The notes below the pieces were generated by a model, which made no database searches, had not been told where the DNA came from, and was given only the letters and a program-made list of their open reading frames with translations. Below are positions 42,817-51,863 of a DNA stretch of 64,000 bases, piece by piece. Origin of the DNA: DASRSS01 sp963799045. Lineage in GTDB: Bacteria; Actinomycetota; Actinomycetes; Mycobacteriales; Jatrophihabitantaceae. The stretch is taken from assembly GCA_963799045.1 (NCBI GenBank), contig CAWCVN010000004.1, positions 496,001-560,000 on the forward strand, written 5' to 3'. A program made the translations under genes and the position numbers. Position 1 is the stretch's first letter, and each line of letters starts with the position of its first letter.

Positions 42817-44025
42817 CTAGTCGTCCATGGCGCGCAGGTACCTGCCGAAGTGCGGGACGGTGAACGCGATCTGGCCGCGCTGCGCCGAGTAGACCAGCCC
42901 CTTTTTCAGCAGGCCGTCGCGGGCCGGGGACAGCGACTGCGGCGCCCGGCCCAGCTCGCGCGCGACCGCGGCAGTGGCGACCGCGACCGCGCCGTCGGTG
43001 CCGTCCGCGTCCGGCACGGCGAGGGTCGCCATCGCGCGCAGGTACTCCCGCTCGGCCGGCGTCGCCCGCTCGTAGCGGGAGCCGAAGAACCCGATCCCCA
43101 GCTCGGCCTCGGCCTCGGGCGCGGCGACCGCGACGTCGGCCGCGGTGACGGATGTGCCCGGCGCGACGTCCCAGACGGCCTTGCCGTACGCCTGCACGAA
43201 GTACGGGTAGCCGCCGGTCGTCGCGTACATGGCGGCGAGCGCGTCGCCGGTGAACTCCGCCCCCTCGCTGCGCGCAGGAAGCTGCAGCGCGGCGTCGGCG
43301 GCCGCGCGGTCGAGCCGGTCGACACGCGCGTAGCGGAACAGCCGCTCGGAGTAGGACTTGGCCGCCGACAGTGTCGCCGGTAGGTGCGGCAGCCCGGCCC
43401 CGACGACTACGAACGGCAGTCCCTGCTGGGCGATCTCGTGGCAGGCTGCGCACACCGCCGACACGTCGTCCGGCATGAGGTCTTGCATCTCGTCGACGAA
43501 GATCGCCACCCCGCGACCGGTGTCGGCGGCGAGCCCCGCGACGTCTGTGAGCACCTCGACCAGGTCGATCTCGATGTCGCCGGAGTCGGCGCGGCCCGCG
43601 ACGGTCGGCACGTCGATCCCCGCCTGCCACCGGTCGCGCAGCCGCGCCTTCCCGCTCGACCCGCGCGGCTCGCGCTGGGCGAACGAGCGCACCACGCCCA
43701 GCACGTGCTCGGATTCGCTGGCCTTACCCAGTTCACGCACCGCCTGGTGCAGCGCCGCCGCCAGCGGATGCCGCAGCGGCTGGTCGGGCCGGGCCTCGAA
43801 CTTGCCCGAGCCCCAGCCGCGGCGCACCGCGGCGCCGCGCATGGTGTTCAGCAGGACGGTCTTGCCCACGCCGCGCAGCCCGGTAAGCACGGTCGAGCGT
43901 TCCGGGCGGCCGTTGGCGATCCGCTCCAGCAGCACGTCGAAGGCGCCGAGTTCGCCGGCACGCCCGGCCAGCTCGGGCGGTCGCTGCCCCGCGCCGGGGG
44001 CGTAGGGGTTACGTACCGGATCCAT
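42817..44025 (-). CDS. AAA/STAND-type ATPase with C-terminal winged helix
   Basis: 402 residues, intact. Walker A GLRGVGKT at about residues 49-56 and Walker B VAIFVDEMQDL around 173-183, followed by a sensor-1 region (PFVVVGAGLPHLP) and an Arg-rich SERLFRYARV element. The C-terminal 90 residues look like a winged helix (YLRAMATLAV, SLSPARDGLLKKGLVY, FTVPHFGRYLR). This is the architecture of the ORC/Cdc6-like and archaeal-type ATPases scattered in actinobacteria. The role is unknown; replication, phage-related or signalling functions are all possible. ATG 44025 has TACAGT (44032-44037 on the minus strand) six bases upstream, so it is probably leaderless. Confidence 0.88.
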   Translation of the reverse strand: MDPVRNPYAPGAGQRPPELAGRAGELGAFDVLLERIANGRPERSTVLTGLRGVGKTVLLNTMRGAAVRRGWGSGKFEARPDQPLRHPLAAALHQAVRELGKASESEHVLGVVRSFAQREPRGSSGKARLRDRWQAGIDVPTVAGRADSGDIEIDLVEVLTDVAGLAADTGRGVAIFVDEMQDLMPDDVSAVCAACHEIAQQGLPFVVVGAGLPHLPATLSAAKSYSERLFRYARVDRLDRAAADAALQLPARSEGAEFTGDALAAMYATTGGYPYFVQAYGKAVWDVAPGTSVTAADVAVAAPEAEAELGIGFFGSRYERATPAEREYLRAMATLAVPDADGTDGAVAVATAAVARELGRAPQSLSPARDGLLKKGLVYSAQRGQIAFTVPHFGRYLRAMDD

Positions 44026-44334
44026 GATCGGACTGTATCCGGGTCTCTAGTGAATATCGCAGACACGCCAAGAGAGCTGCGATCGAGCCGATCGCTGAGA
44101 GAACGCCGAGAGCCGGCCACCTGAGGCCGATCCTTAGGCGACACGCCCAAGCGGCACCCGGACGTCTGGACAGGGGGCGAAACGGGTACGCAGGCTGGAG
44201 CCAGACACAGCGGAGCAAACAAGGCGAATTCCGCATCCCGCGGTACTGCCGTCCAGCGGTAGCGCCGCACGCCCGGCCCGAGCAGAAACGCCGCCCGCCC
44301 AGACCAGCCCCACGACATTGGGAGCAGAACTCAA
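44026..44334. other. 309-bp divergent intergenic region
   Basis: It lies between the ATPase gene (minus) and the exopolysaccharide operon (plus). The left edge holds the ATPase -10 box (44032-44037). The right edge holds GGGAG before GTG 44335. I see no further reading frame with coding character, no tRNA and no strong hairpin. Confidence 0.6.
44032..44037 (-). promoter_or_regulatory. -10 box of a probable leaderless ATPase promoter
   Basis: On the minus strand TACAGT is followed by six bases and then the ATG at 44025. Confidence 0.45.
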
Positions 44335-45072
44335 GTGCGCCTAGACATCATCATCCCGGCACACAACGAACAGCACCGCATCGACGAGACACTCGCCACC
44401 TACCGCGCGGCCTGCCAGGGGCCCGGACGTCAACTTCGTGATCGCCCTGGACGACTGCAGCGATCGCACCGCCAGACCTGGTCGACAAACACGCCGCCTG
44501 CCGACCCTCGCGTCCGGGCTGCTCGAGCTACCCCCGGCTCGGCAAGGGCGGTGTGGTCAGCGAGACGTTCCGGACGCTCGCAGGCGGAGTACGTGGCCTT
44601 CGTCGACGCCGACGGGGCCACCCCGCCCGCCGAGCTGCTGCGGCTCGTGCGACGCGTGCGAGCACCTCGACAGCGACATCGCGATCGCCTCGCGCTACCA
44701 CCCGGCGGCCGTGCTGCCGGTGTCCCGCGGGCGGCTGCGCCGGCTCGTCGGGATCGCCTTCGCCTGGATCGTGCGCAGCCTGTTCGGCCTGGCCTACTAC
44801 GACACCCAGTGCGGCGCGAAGGTGATCAGGATCGGCGCGGCGCGGCGGATAGTCCCGCTGCTGTCCGCACGCGACTTCGTCTTCGACGTCGACCTGCTCA
44901 CCACGGCGCGCGCAGCTGGGCTACCGCGTCGCCGAGGTGCCCACGATCTGGCTGGACAAGGACGGTTCCCGCCTGTCGACCGGCCGTGACTCGCTGCGGA
45001 TGGCGGCCTCGCTCGGCCTGTTGTGGCTGCGCCACCGCGTGGTGCCGGTGCAGCTGCCCAGCGCCGAGGTGA
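44335..45072 (+). pseudogene. Family 2 glycosyltransferase, frame broken at least five times
   Basis: Read across frames this is a dolichyl-phosphate-mannose synthase-like GT2: MRLDIIIPAHNEQHRIDET, then DVNFVIALDDCSDRT, GKGGVVSETFRTL, EYVAFVDADGATPP (the DxD site), DIAIASRYHP, YYDTQCGAKVIR and EVPTIWLDKDGSRLS. The breaks lie near 44425, 44472, 44590, 44653 and 44905, and nearly all are +1. A normal gene is therefore probably present in the organism, and the inactivation is a sequencing effect; if the breaks are real it is a pseudogene. The end is uncertain: with one more +1 the frame stops at TGA 45070-45072, overlapping an ATG. It is the first gene of the exopolysaccharide operon and would transfer a sugar to a lipid carrier or a growing chain. 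Confidence 0.75.
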
Positions 45073-45113
45073 TGGACCTGCCCGCCGCGGCGCCCCGGCA
45101 GGGGGTGCGACGC

Positions 45114-46319
45114 ATGCGGCCTGACGTCGCCCTGGTCAGCCCGTACCCGCAGCTCGGGACGCGCCACGGCGGCAGCAGCGGGGTCGCCTCCTACACCGCC
45201 AACCTGGCCCACGCGCTCGCCGAACACGGCTTGCGGGCGGCGGTCGTCGCCCCGGTCGAGCCGGGCCAGCCGGCCGAGTCCGACGACGGTCCGGTACGCG
45301 TGCTGCGCGCCTTCGAGTGCGGCTCGTTGGGGTCGGTGCCGCGCGCCCTCGCGGCGGCGAACGCCACCGGGGCGCCGGTCGTGCACCTGCAGCACGAGCT
45401 GTTCCTGTACGGCGGCCCGGCTGCCGCCGCGGGCCTGCTGACGGCGATGGCCGCGCGCGGTCAGGCAGCGAAGGTCGTCACCATGCACCAGGTGGTCGAC
45501 CCTGCCGTCGTCACCGCCGACTACACCCGGCTGCACCGGGTTGCCGTGCCGCCCGGTGTGGCCCGCGCGGGGTTCGCCGCGCTGCAGCACGCGCTGCCGC
45601 GCCTGGCCGACGCGACCGTCGTGCACGAGCGGCCGTTCACGCGCCTGGTCCCCGGCGCCCGCGTGGTGCCGCACGGCGTCGAGCCGGCCCAGCCGGTGAC
45701 GCCCGAACGCCGCGCCGCAGCGCGCCGCGCGCTCGGGCTGGCCGACGATCGGCTCGTCGCGCTGTGCTTCGGTTTCCTCGCGCCGTACAAGGGCCTGGAG
45801 GTGGCCCTGGACGCCGCGGTGCTCGCCGGGCCGGAGGTGCGGCTCGTCGTGGCCGGCGGCAGCACCCGCGGCTGGCCGCGCAGGGCGATGACTACGCCGA
45901 GCAGCTGCGCCGCCGCTACGACGGTCACGCGCGGTTCACCGGATTCGTGTCCGACGAGCACCGTGGCCGCGTGGTTCCAAGCCGCCGACGTCGCGCTGTT
46001 CCCGTACCCCGAGCCGCACGCGTCCAGCGGGGCGTTCGCACTGGCGCTCGCGCACGGAACGCCTGCACTGCTGTCGCCGCGGCTGGCCGAGGCGTGCGGT
46101 GCCGGCCGCGCCTCGACCTGCGCCCTCGATCCGGCGGATGTCGCCGACCGGCTGCGCGCGCTGGTCGGTGACCAGGCGCTGCGCCGGCGCATGCGCGACG
46201 AGAGCGCCGCCCTGGCCGCCGATCGCTCGTGGCCAGCCGTCGCGCGTGCCCACGCCGAGATCTACGAGGAGGTGGGACGTGCCGACGGCTCTGCTCGCCG
46301 GCGCCTTCGGGCAGCGTAA
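45114..46319 (+). CDS. Family 4 glycosyltransferase, with compensating frame breaks
   Basis: About 400 residues of GT-B fold: MRPDVALVSPYPQLGTRHGG with the GVASYTANLAHAL acceptor-side loop, GARVVPHGVEP, CFGFLAPYKGLEVALDA and a C-terminal donor-binding EPHASSGAFALALAHGTPAL with the family glutamate. Between about 45880 and 45955 the correct reading (GDDYAEQLRRRYDGHARFTG) is in another frame, entered by one lost base and left by one gained base. ATG 45114 follows GGGGG; ATG 45072 in the same frame is an alternative. The substrate is not predictable. It overlaps the next gene by 41 bp. Confidence 0.85.
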   Translation: MRPDVALVSPYPQLGTRHGGSSGVASYTANLAHALAEHGLRAAVVAPVEPGQPAESDDGPVRVLRAFECGSLGSVPRALAAANATGAPVVHLQHELFLYGGPAAAAGLLTAMAARGQAAKVVTMHQVVDPAVVTADYTRLHRVAVPPGVARAGFAALQHALPRLADATVVHERPFTRLVPGARVVPHGVEPAQPVTPERRAAARRALGLADDRLVALCFGFLAPYKGLEVALDAAVLAGPEVRLVVAGGSTRGWPRRAMTTPSSCAAATTVTRGSPDSCPTSTVAAWFQAADVALFPYPEPHASSGAFALALAHGTPALLSPRLAEACGAGRASTCALDPADVADRLRALVGDQALRRRMRDESAALAADRSWPAVARAHAEIYEEVGRADGSARRRLRAA

Positions 46320-47416
46320 TCCCGGCGACGAGGCGCTGTTGACCGCCTTCCTGGACGCCCTGCCCGGCTGGACGGTCCTCGCCCCCGCGGAGAACCCGCA
46401 CACGGTGACCGACCGGCGGGCGCGGGCGATCCCGTCCACGGCGCGGCACACCCTGGCCGCGCTGCACGCCGCCGACGCCGTCGTGTTCGCCGGCGGCACC
46501 GTGTTCAAGACGCTCGACCCGGCAACCGGCCGGAACCGGCACGCGCTGCTCGCCCGGGGGGCCGCACTTGCGCGGCTGGCCCGCGCGCTGGGCCGCCCGG
46601 TCGCGCTCGTTGGCGTGGGCGCGGGCGCGCTCCCCGACGGCCCGTCCGCGCGCGCTGGCCCAGGCGCTGGCGACCAGCGCGGACATGCTCGTGCTGCGCG
46701 ACGACGCCTCGGCCGCCGTCCTCGCCCGCGCCGGGGCGCCGCAGCCGATGCGCGTCGCTGCCGACGCGGCGTGGACGCTGTTCGAACCCCCCGCGCCGCG
46801 ATCACCTGCGCCGGACGGACCGGTGATCGTGACGCTGTCCCGCCACGCCGGCGGCGGCCGCGATACCGCCGCGTTCGCCGGGGGCCTCGCTGAGCTGCTC
46901 GCCGCCCGGCCCGAGCTCGACGAGATCGTTCTCGAGCCGTGGCAGGTCGGCGGCCCGGGACGCGACGATCTCGACCTCGCCCGCGACCTGCAGCGCGCGC
47001 TGCGGGTCGTGACGCGACGCGAGTTCCCGATCGCGCCGCCGCCCGCCTCGATCACGGCGGCCGGCCGCGCCTACGGCCGGGCCCGGCTGGTGCTCGGCCA
47101 GCGGTTCCACTCGCTGGTGGCAGCCGCGGCAGCGGGAACGCCGTTCGTGGCGGTCGCGCACGAGGCCAAGTGCGCCGACCTCGCGGTGCGACTCGGCCAG
47201 CGTGCCCTTGCACCCGGGTGCCCGGTCGGGGACGTGGCGCCGACGCTCGCCGCCGCGCTCGACGGCCCCTGCCCGGCGCCGGACACGGTAGGAGAGCTGA
47301 TCGAAAGTGCTCACACGATGCTCGCGCTGATGCGCACCGTCGTCGAAGGGGGACGTAGCGGAATCCCGCAGGACACGCGTGCCCTGCGGCTGCAACCCGA
47401 GGCACTGGTCCGATGA
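46279..47416 (+). CDS. Polysaccharide pyruvyltransferase family protein, with one frame break
   Basis: The family (PS_pyruv_trans, CsaB/WcaK-like) adds ketal-linked pyruvate to sugars of capsules and cell-wall polymers. Seen here: GAFGQRNPGDEALL at the start, VVFAGGTVFKTLDP, VALVGVGAGALPDGP, then after a +1 break near 46645 LVLRDDASAAVL, VIVTLSRHAGGGRD and the C-terminal LVLGQRFHSLVAAAAAGTPFVAVAHEAK. GTG 46279 has an excellent GAGGAGGTGGGAC upstream. The length of about 378 residues is normal. Pyruvylation would add negative charge to the exopolysaccharide of this operon. Confidence 0.88.
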
Positions 47417-47426
47417 GGCGATCGGC

Positions 47427-48720
47427 ATGACCTCAGCCACCACCGTCCGGGCGCCCGGACGCCCCGACGCGGTAACCCGCACCGTCGCCCGGCAGACCGG
47501 CGTCGTCGCTGCGCAGGTCGCGGCCGGCCTGGGCAACCTCGCGTTCTCGGTCGTCGCGGTCCGTGCGCTGCACCCCGGTGCCTACGCCCAGTTCGCCTCG
47601 TTCGTCGCGGCGTATCTGCTGATCAACACGCCCGCCGCCAGCCTGACCGCGGGGGCGTCACTGCGTCCGGACCTCGCGCAGCGGCTGCGCCCGATCGCGC
47701 TGTGGTGCGGGCTCGGCCTCGGTGCCGCGCTGCTCGCGGTATCGCCGTGGGTGGCCGGGGCGGCGCGGCTGCCGGTCGTGTTCGTGGTGCTGCTCGCTCT
47801 GGACGGGCCGGTGGCCGGCGTGCTCGCGCTGTCCCGCGGCCACCTGTTCGGACAGCATCGGCTCGGCGCCGCGGCTACCGCGATCGTCACCGAGCCCGCG
47901 GTGCGGTGTGCCGTGGGTCTGGCGCTGCTCCCGGCGCTGGGCAAGGTGGGGGCCGCGGTCGGGGTCGTCGTGGGCGGCTACGCCGCACTGCTGGCCTGCG
48001 TGCTGTTGCGCAAGGCCTCCGCGCTGCCCGAGGTGGGCGGCCGCGCGCCGGCCGCGCCGGCGACCGTGCTGTCGTTCCTGCTGCTCGCCGTGCTCGGCGC
48101 GCAGGACGTCATCATCGCCAACCGGGTGCTTCCCGCGGCCCAGGCTGGTGTGTTCGCGGCCGTGTCTACGCTCGGCGGCGCGGTGCTGTTCGCGACCGCC
48201 ACGGTGCCGCTGGTCGTGCTCGCCCAGCTTCGCGGGCAGCAGCGACGGGCCGTGGGTTCGGCGCTGGCGGTCACGGCGGTGACATCGTTGGCCGGCTCGG
48301 CGGTGCTGCTCGTCCTGCCCGACTCGGTCTATCGCGCGGTGCTCGGCGCTACCGGCGCGCACGTGGGCGCCGTCCTGCCGCCGTACCTGCTCGCGATGAC
48401 CATGCTGTGCCTCGCACGCGTGCTGCTCGCCGCCTTGTGCGCGCGGGGGCGGGCCGGGCGGGCCGTCGCCGCGGCCGTGCTCGCCGGCCTGGTCCAGCTG
48501 ACCCTGCTCCTGCTCGCGCGCACGCCGACCGGGGCAGCGCTGGCCACCCTTGCGGCGTCGGCCGTTCTGCTCGCCGGGACCGCGCTGGCGCTGGCGAGCG
48601 CGCGCCGGCCGGCGACTGCGCCCGAGGCTGCCACGCAGCCTGTCCGGGCGACCGCCGCCGGGGCCGCCCCGGAGGCTGCTGCACAGCCCGTCCGGACGAG
48701 CCGCTGCACCGGCCCGCTCC
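47427..48720 (+). CDS. Polysaccharide flippase-like membrane module (N-terminal part of a probable fusion)
   Basis: About 400 residues with some eleven hydrophobic segments and the compact loops of the MATE/Wzx-type polysaccharide exporter superfamily. It starts MTSATTVRAPG, with ARQTGVVAAQVAAGLGNLAFSVV as the first helix, and includes DVIIANRVLPAAQAGVFAA, a typical mid-protein segment of Wzx/O-antigen flippases. It presumably moves the lipid-linked repeat unit across the membrane. ATG 47427 lies ten bases after the pyruvyltransferase stop. After the last helix an Ala/Pro-rich linker (APEAATQPV repeats) begins. No stop codon occurs in any plus-strand frame between about 48550 and 48868, so this module runs into the next one; there are two probable frame breaks near 48700 and 48790. 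Confidence 0.8.
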
Positions 48721-50250
48721 GGAGGCCGCCACGCAGCCCGCTTCGGGGCCGCCGCCGAGCCGCGTGGACGTGGCCAGCACCGCCCCGGCCGGGCCGCCCG
48801 GTGGTGGCGCAACGCGGACCTCTACTGGGTGCTCGGCCTGTGCGCCGCCGCCGTCGCCGTGCGCATGAGCACGAACCGCAGCGTCTGGATCGACGAGGCG
48901 ATCAGCGTGCACGAGGCCTCGCAGCCCTACGGGCAGATGCTGCACCTGCTGCGCGCGACCGACGTCCACCCGCCGCTGTACTTCACGCTGCTGTGGGCGA
49001 CGATCCATGCGGCGGGCAGTACCGCCGAGGACATCGTCCGGATCCCGTCGCTCGTGCCGGGGGCGGCGCTGGTCGCCGTGTCCTTCTACGCGGCGCGCGA
49101 CATCTGGGACCGGCGTACGGCGCGTTTCGCCGGCGTCATCGCGGTGATCGGGCCGGCCGCCGTGTGGTACTCGCAGGACGCGCGCATGTACGCGCTGTTC
49201 ATGCTGTTCTCGACGGTGGCCGCCTGGATGCTGGTGCGGATGTTGCGGCGCCTGCGGTGGCGAGAGTTCTCGCTGTTCACCCTGTCCTGCGCCGCGCTGA
49301 TGTGGACGCAGTACGACACCGTGTTGGTCGTCGCGACGCTCATGCTGATCTTCGCCGGGGTCGGCGTGCGCCGGCTCGCGCGCCAGCGCGAGTGGCGGCT
49401 GTTGCTGGCCGCGGTCGGATCCGCCGTTCTCGTGGCGGCGATGTGCGTGCCGCTGCTGAGCTGGATCTCGCAGCAGTACCAGCACACGAAGGGGCTGACC
49501 GCGGCCGTTCCGGCGCAGGCCGGTCAGAGCACGACCACCACCTCCCCGCACGCGCACCTGAACGCATACTCGCTACTGGCCGACGGGGTGTGGGCCATGT
49601 TCGGCTACCACTCTGACCAGGCGATGGAGCTGATCAACGCATTGTGGCCCGCACTGCTGCTGCTCGTGCTGGTCTCGCTCGGGCGGGGCACCTCCCGAGC
49701 CGGCCGGGTTCTCGGCGCGGTCGCGATCGTGCCGCCGGCGGCCCTGTTCGTCGTGGGCCAGCGGCGGGCCGACCTGTTCGACCTGCGCTACTTCGCGGCG
49801 ACCGTGCCGATGCTCAACCTGTTGCTGGCCCGGCTCGCGGCGTCATGGATGCGCGGCAGGTTCATGCGTGTCCTGGTGCCGACGCTGATGATCGTGGCGC
49901 TCGGCTGCGGCCTCGTCGACGAGCAGGTCAACCGGACCAACCCGCGTGTCTACGACTTCCGGTCGGCGGTGCAGTTCGTGCGCTCGGACGCCGGCCCCAA
50001 CGACCTGCTGCTGTACGGGCCGACGTACCTGAGCAGCGAGCTGCTGTACTACCGGCCGGGCATCACCACCCGACCCATCACCGGCGTCCCGCAGACGAGC
50101 GGGGATCCGCACGTGTTCGTGCTGGGCAGCTTCCTCAATACCAAGGGCGCGGCGGGCCAGGTCGGTACCGCGGTGGCGAGCCTGAAGCAGAACCGGCACC
50201 TGGACCGCGTGATGCACTTCCCGAACGTGACCGTGTGGGAGTTCTCATGA
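48721..50250 (+). CDS. GT-C fold (GT39/ArnT-like) glycosyltransferase module
   Basis: About 485 recognisable residues beginning WWRNADLYWVLGL, with roughly eleven membrane helices. After the first helix comes WIDEAISVHEASQPYG, carrying the catalytic Asp-Glu of GT-C enzymes, then ATDVHPPLYFTLLW, the usual second loop. The soluble C-terminal part ends NVTVWEFS. These enzymes take a sugar from a polyprenyl-phosphate donor on the outer face. The upstream boundary is open: the sequence joins the flippase module through a Pro/Ala-rich linker without any possible stop. If translated separately, an internal GTG near 48827 could serve. The stop overlaps the cellulose synthase-like start (ATGATG). Confidence 0.85.
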   Translation, partial: GGRHAARFGAAAEPRGRGQHRPGRAARWWRNADLYWVLGLCAAAVAVRMSTNRSVWIDEAISVHEASQPYGQMLHLLRATDVHPPLYFTLLWATIHAAGSTAEDIVRIPSLVPGAALVAVSFYAARDIWDRRTARFAGVIAVIGPAAVWYSQDARMYALFMLFSTVAAWMLVRMLRRLRWREFSLFTLSCAALMWTQYDTVLVVATLMLIFAGVGVRRLARQREWRLLLAAVGSAVLVAAMCVPLLSWISQQYQHTKGLTAAVPAQAGQSTTTTSPHAHLNAYSLLADGVWAMFGYHSDQAMELINALWPALLLLVLVSLGRGTSRAGRVLGAVAIVPPAALFVVGQRRADLFDLRYFAATVPMLNLLLARLAASWMRGRFMRVLVPTLMIVALGCGLVDEQVNRTNPRVYDFRSAVQFVRSDAGPNDLLLYGPTYLSSELLYYRPGITTRPITGVPQTSGDPHVFVLGSFLNTKGAAGQVGTAVASLKQNRHLDRVMHFPNVTVWEFS

Positions 50251-51863
50251 TGCCCGCGACCCGTACGCCGAGTGGTGCACAACCCGACCCACGGCTGGCC
50301 GACCCCGGCTGGGGTGAGCATCCGCTGGGGTCTCCGCGGCGCGCGACGCTTCGGCTGCTGCTGCTGGCGAACGCGACAGCGGCGGTCTGGTACTTCGCCT
50401 GGTTGCTGAACCCCGACCGCATCGGCGACGCGCTGCTGTACGGGCTGCTGCTGTGCGCCGAACTGTTCAACCTCGTCCAGGCGGGCGGATTCTGGTGGAC
50501 GATCACCCGTCAACGGCGCTGTCACCCGACGCAGGGGGTGCCGCCCGATACCCGGGTCGACGTGCTGGTGCCACGCTACGACGAGCCGGAGGAGATCGTC
50601 GGCCCCGTGCTCGAGGCTGCGTGCCGGCTGCGTGGCGCACGCGTCAACGTCATGCTGCTCGATGACGGCAACGACCCGCTGATGAAGCAGCTGGCGGCTC
50701 GCATCGGCGTCGGGTACCTCGCCCGTGAGGACAACCGGGGCGCGAAGGCCGGCAACATCAACAACGCCCTGCTGCACACCTCTGCGCCCTACGTCGCCGT
50801 CTTCGACTGCGACCACGTTCCGCACCCGGACTTCCTGGTCGAGACCCTCGGCGTGCTGGTGGCCGACCCCAAGCTGGCGTTCGCGCAGACGCCGCAGCAC
50901 TACGCGAACGCCGAGACGAACGAGGTCGCGGCCGCGGCGTGGGCGCAGCAGGCACTGTTCTTCGGCTGCATCGCTCGCGGCAAGGACGCCCGCGGCAGCA
51001 TGTTCTGCTGCGGAACCAACGTGGTGTTCCGGCGCAAGGCGCTGGCGCGGGGCTTCCCCGAGGACAGCGTCACCGAGGACTTCCTGCTCGCCCTGCGGCT
51101 GCACGAGCGTGGCTGGCGCAGTGTGTACCTGCCGGTGGTGCTCGCGCAGGGGCTCGGGCCGGAGGACACCGCGTCCTACATCGGCCAGCAGTTGCGCTGG
51201 GCCCGGGGCTGTCTCGGGGCGATCCCGGCGACGCTGCGTGCGCGGCTGCCGCTGCGCACCAAGCTGCAGTACCTGCTGTCGAGCATGTACTTCCTCACCG
51301 GCTGGACGGTGCTGATCTACATGACCCTGCCGGTGGTGCGGATCCTGACCGGGCGTCAGCCGCTGGCCGCCGCAAACGCCGACCAGTTCCTCGTCCACTT
51401 CGGCCCGTACTTCGCGCTGGCGTTGACGACCGTCGCGGTCTCCGGCGCCGGCCGCTACACCTTCCGGGCCTTCGCCTTGGCGGCCGGCACCTTCTGGGTG
51501 CACATCGCGGCGACCCTGGCCGTGCTGGCCCGGCGCAAGGGGAGGTTCGTGGTGACCCCGAAGGCCGCATCGGGCGGCCGCCAGCCACTGGCGGTCTGGC
51601 CGACGCTGCTGGCCATCGCCGTGCTCGCCGGTTCCGCCGCCTACGGGCTGACCCGCTCGCACGGCCCGGCGATGCTGAACAACGTCGCGTTCGCCTCGGT
51701 GCACGTGTGCATCCTGCTGACCGGGGTGTCGGCCGCGTTGCGCAGTGCCCGCGGGCGTTCGATCGCAGACCCCGAGGCCGAAGAACTCGACCGGCTGGCA
51801 GCCGGTACCGGCGTCGAGCCGGCGGCCGAGGCCCGGGCCCGCCGGGAGCCCACCGGCAGATGA
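50247..51863 (+). CDS. Cellulose synthase-like family 2 glycosyltransferase (CslA type)
   Basis: 538 residues, intact. It has two N-terminal membrane helices, then a processive GT2 domain with all signature elements: LLDDGND (first Asp), DCDHVPHPDF (DxD), TEDFLLALRLHERGW (catalytic TED) and QQLRWARG (QxxRW, processive). Four or five C-terminal helices form the export channel. There is no PilZ domain, as in Streptomyces CslA. It polymerises and extrudes a beta-glucan or related chain. The following gene encodes a GH6 glucanase, and in Streptomyces cslA is likewise accompanied by a GH6 gene (cslZ). The copper oxidase glxA of that cluster is not present here. ATG 50247 overlaps the preceding stop. 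Confidence 0.92.
   Translation: MMPATRTPSGAQPDPRLADPGWGEHPLGSPRRATLRLLLLANATAAVWYFAWLLNPDRIGDALLYGLLLCAELFNLVQAGGFWWTITRQRRCHPTQGVPPDTRVDVLVPRYDEPEEIVGPVLEAACRLRGARVNVMLLDDGNDPLMKQLAARIGVGYLAREDNRGAKAGNINNALLHTSAPYVAVFDCDHVPHPDFLVETLGVLVADPKLAFAQTPQHYANAETNEVAAAAWAQQALFFGCIARGKDARGSMFCCGTNVVFRRKALARGFPEDSVTEDFLLALRLHERGWRSVYLPVVLAQGLGPEDTASYIGQQLRWARGCLGAIPATLRARLPLRTKLQYLLSSMYFLTGWTVLIYMTLPVVRILTGRQPLAAANADQFLVHFGPYFALALTTVAVSGAGRYTFRAFALAAGTFWVHIAATLAVLARRKGRFVVTPKAASGGRQPLAVWPTLLAIAVLAGSAAYGLTRSHGPAMLNNVAFASVHVCILLTGVSAALRSARGRSIADPEAEELDRLAAGTGVEPAAEARARREPTGR

Noticed and set aside
42719..43630. N-terminal extension of the chemoreceptor by 304 residues
   Set aside because: It overlaps the ATPase gene on the same strand in another frame and has shadow composition; ATG 42718 begins the first membrane helix region.
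44335..45072. Genuine decay of the GT2 gene by many mutations
   Set aside because: Almost all differences are single +1 shifts with no missense or nonsense decay, and the neighbouring operon genes are kept; error is the simpler reading, although the entry is marked pseudogene as sequenced.
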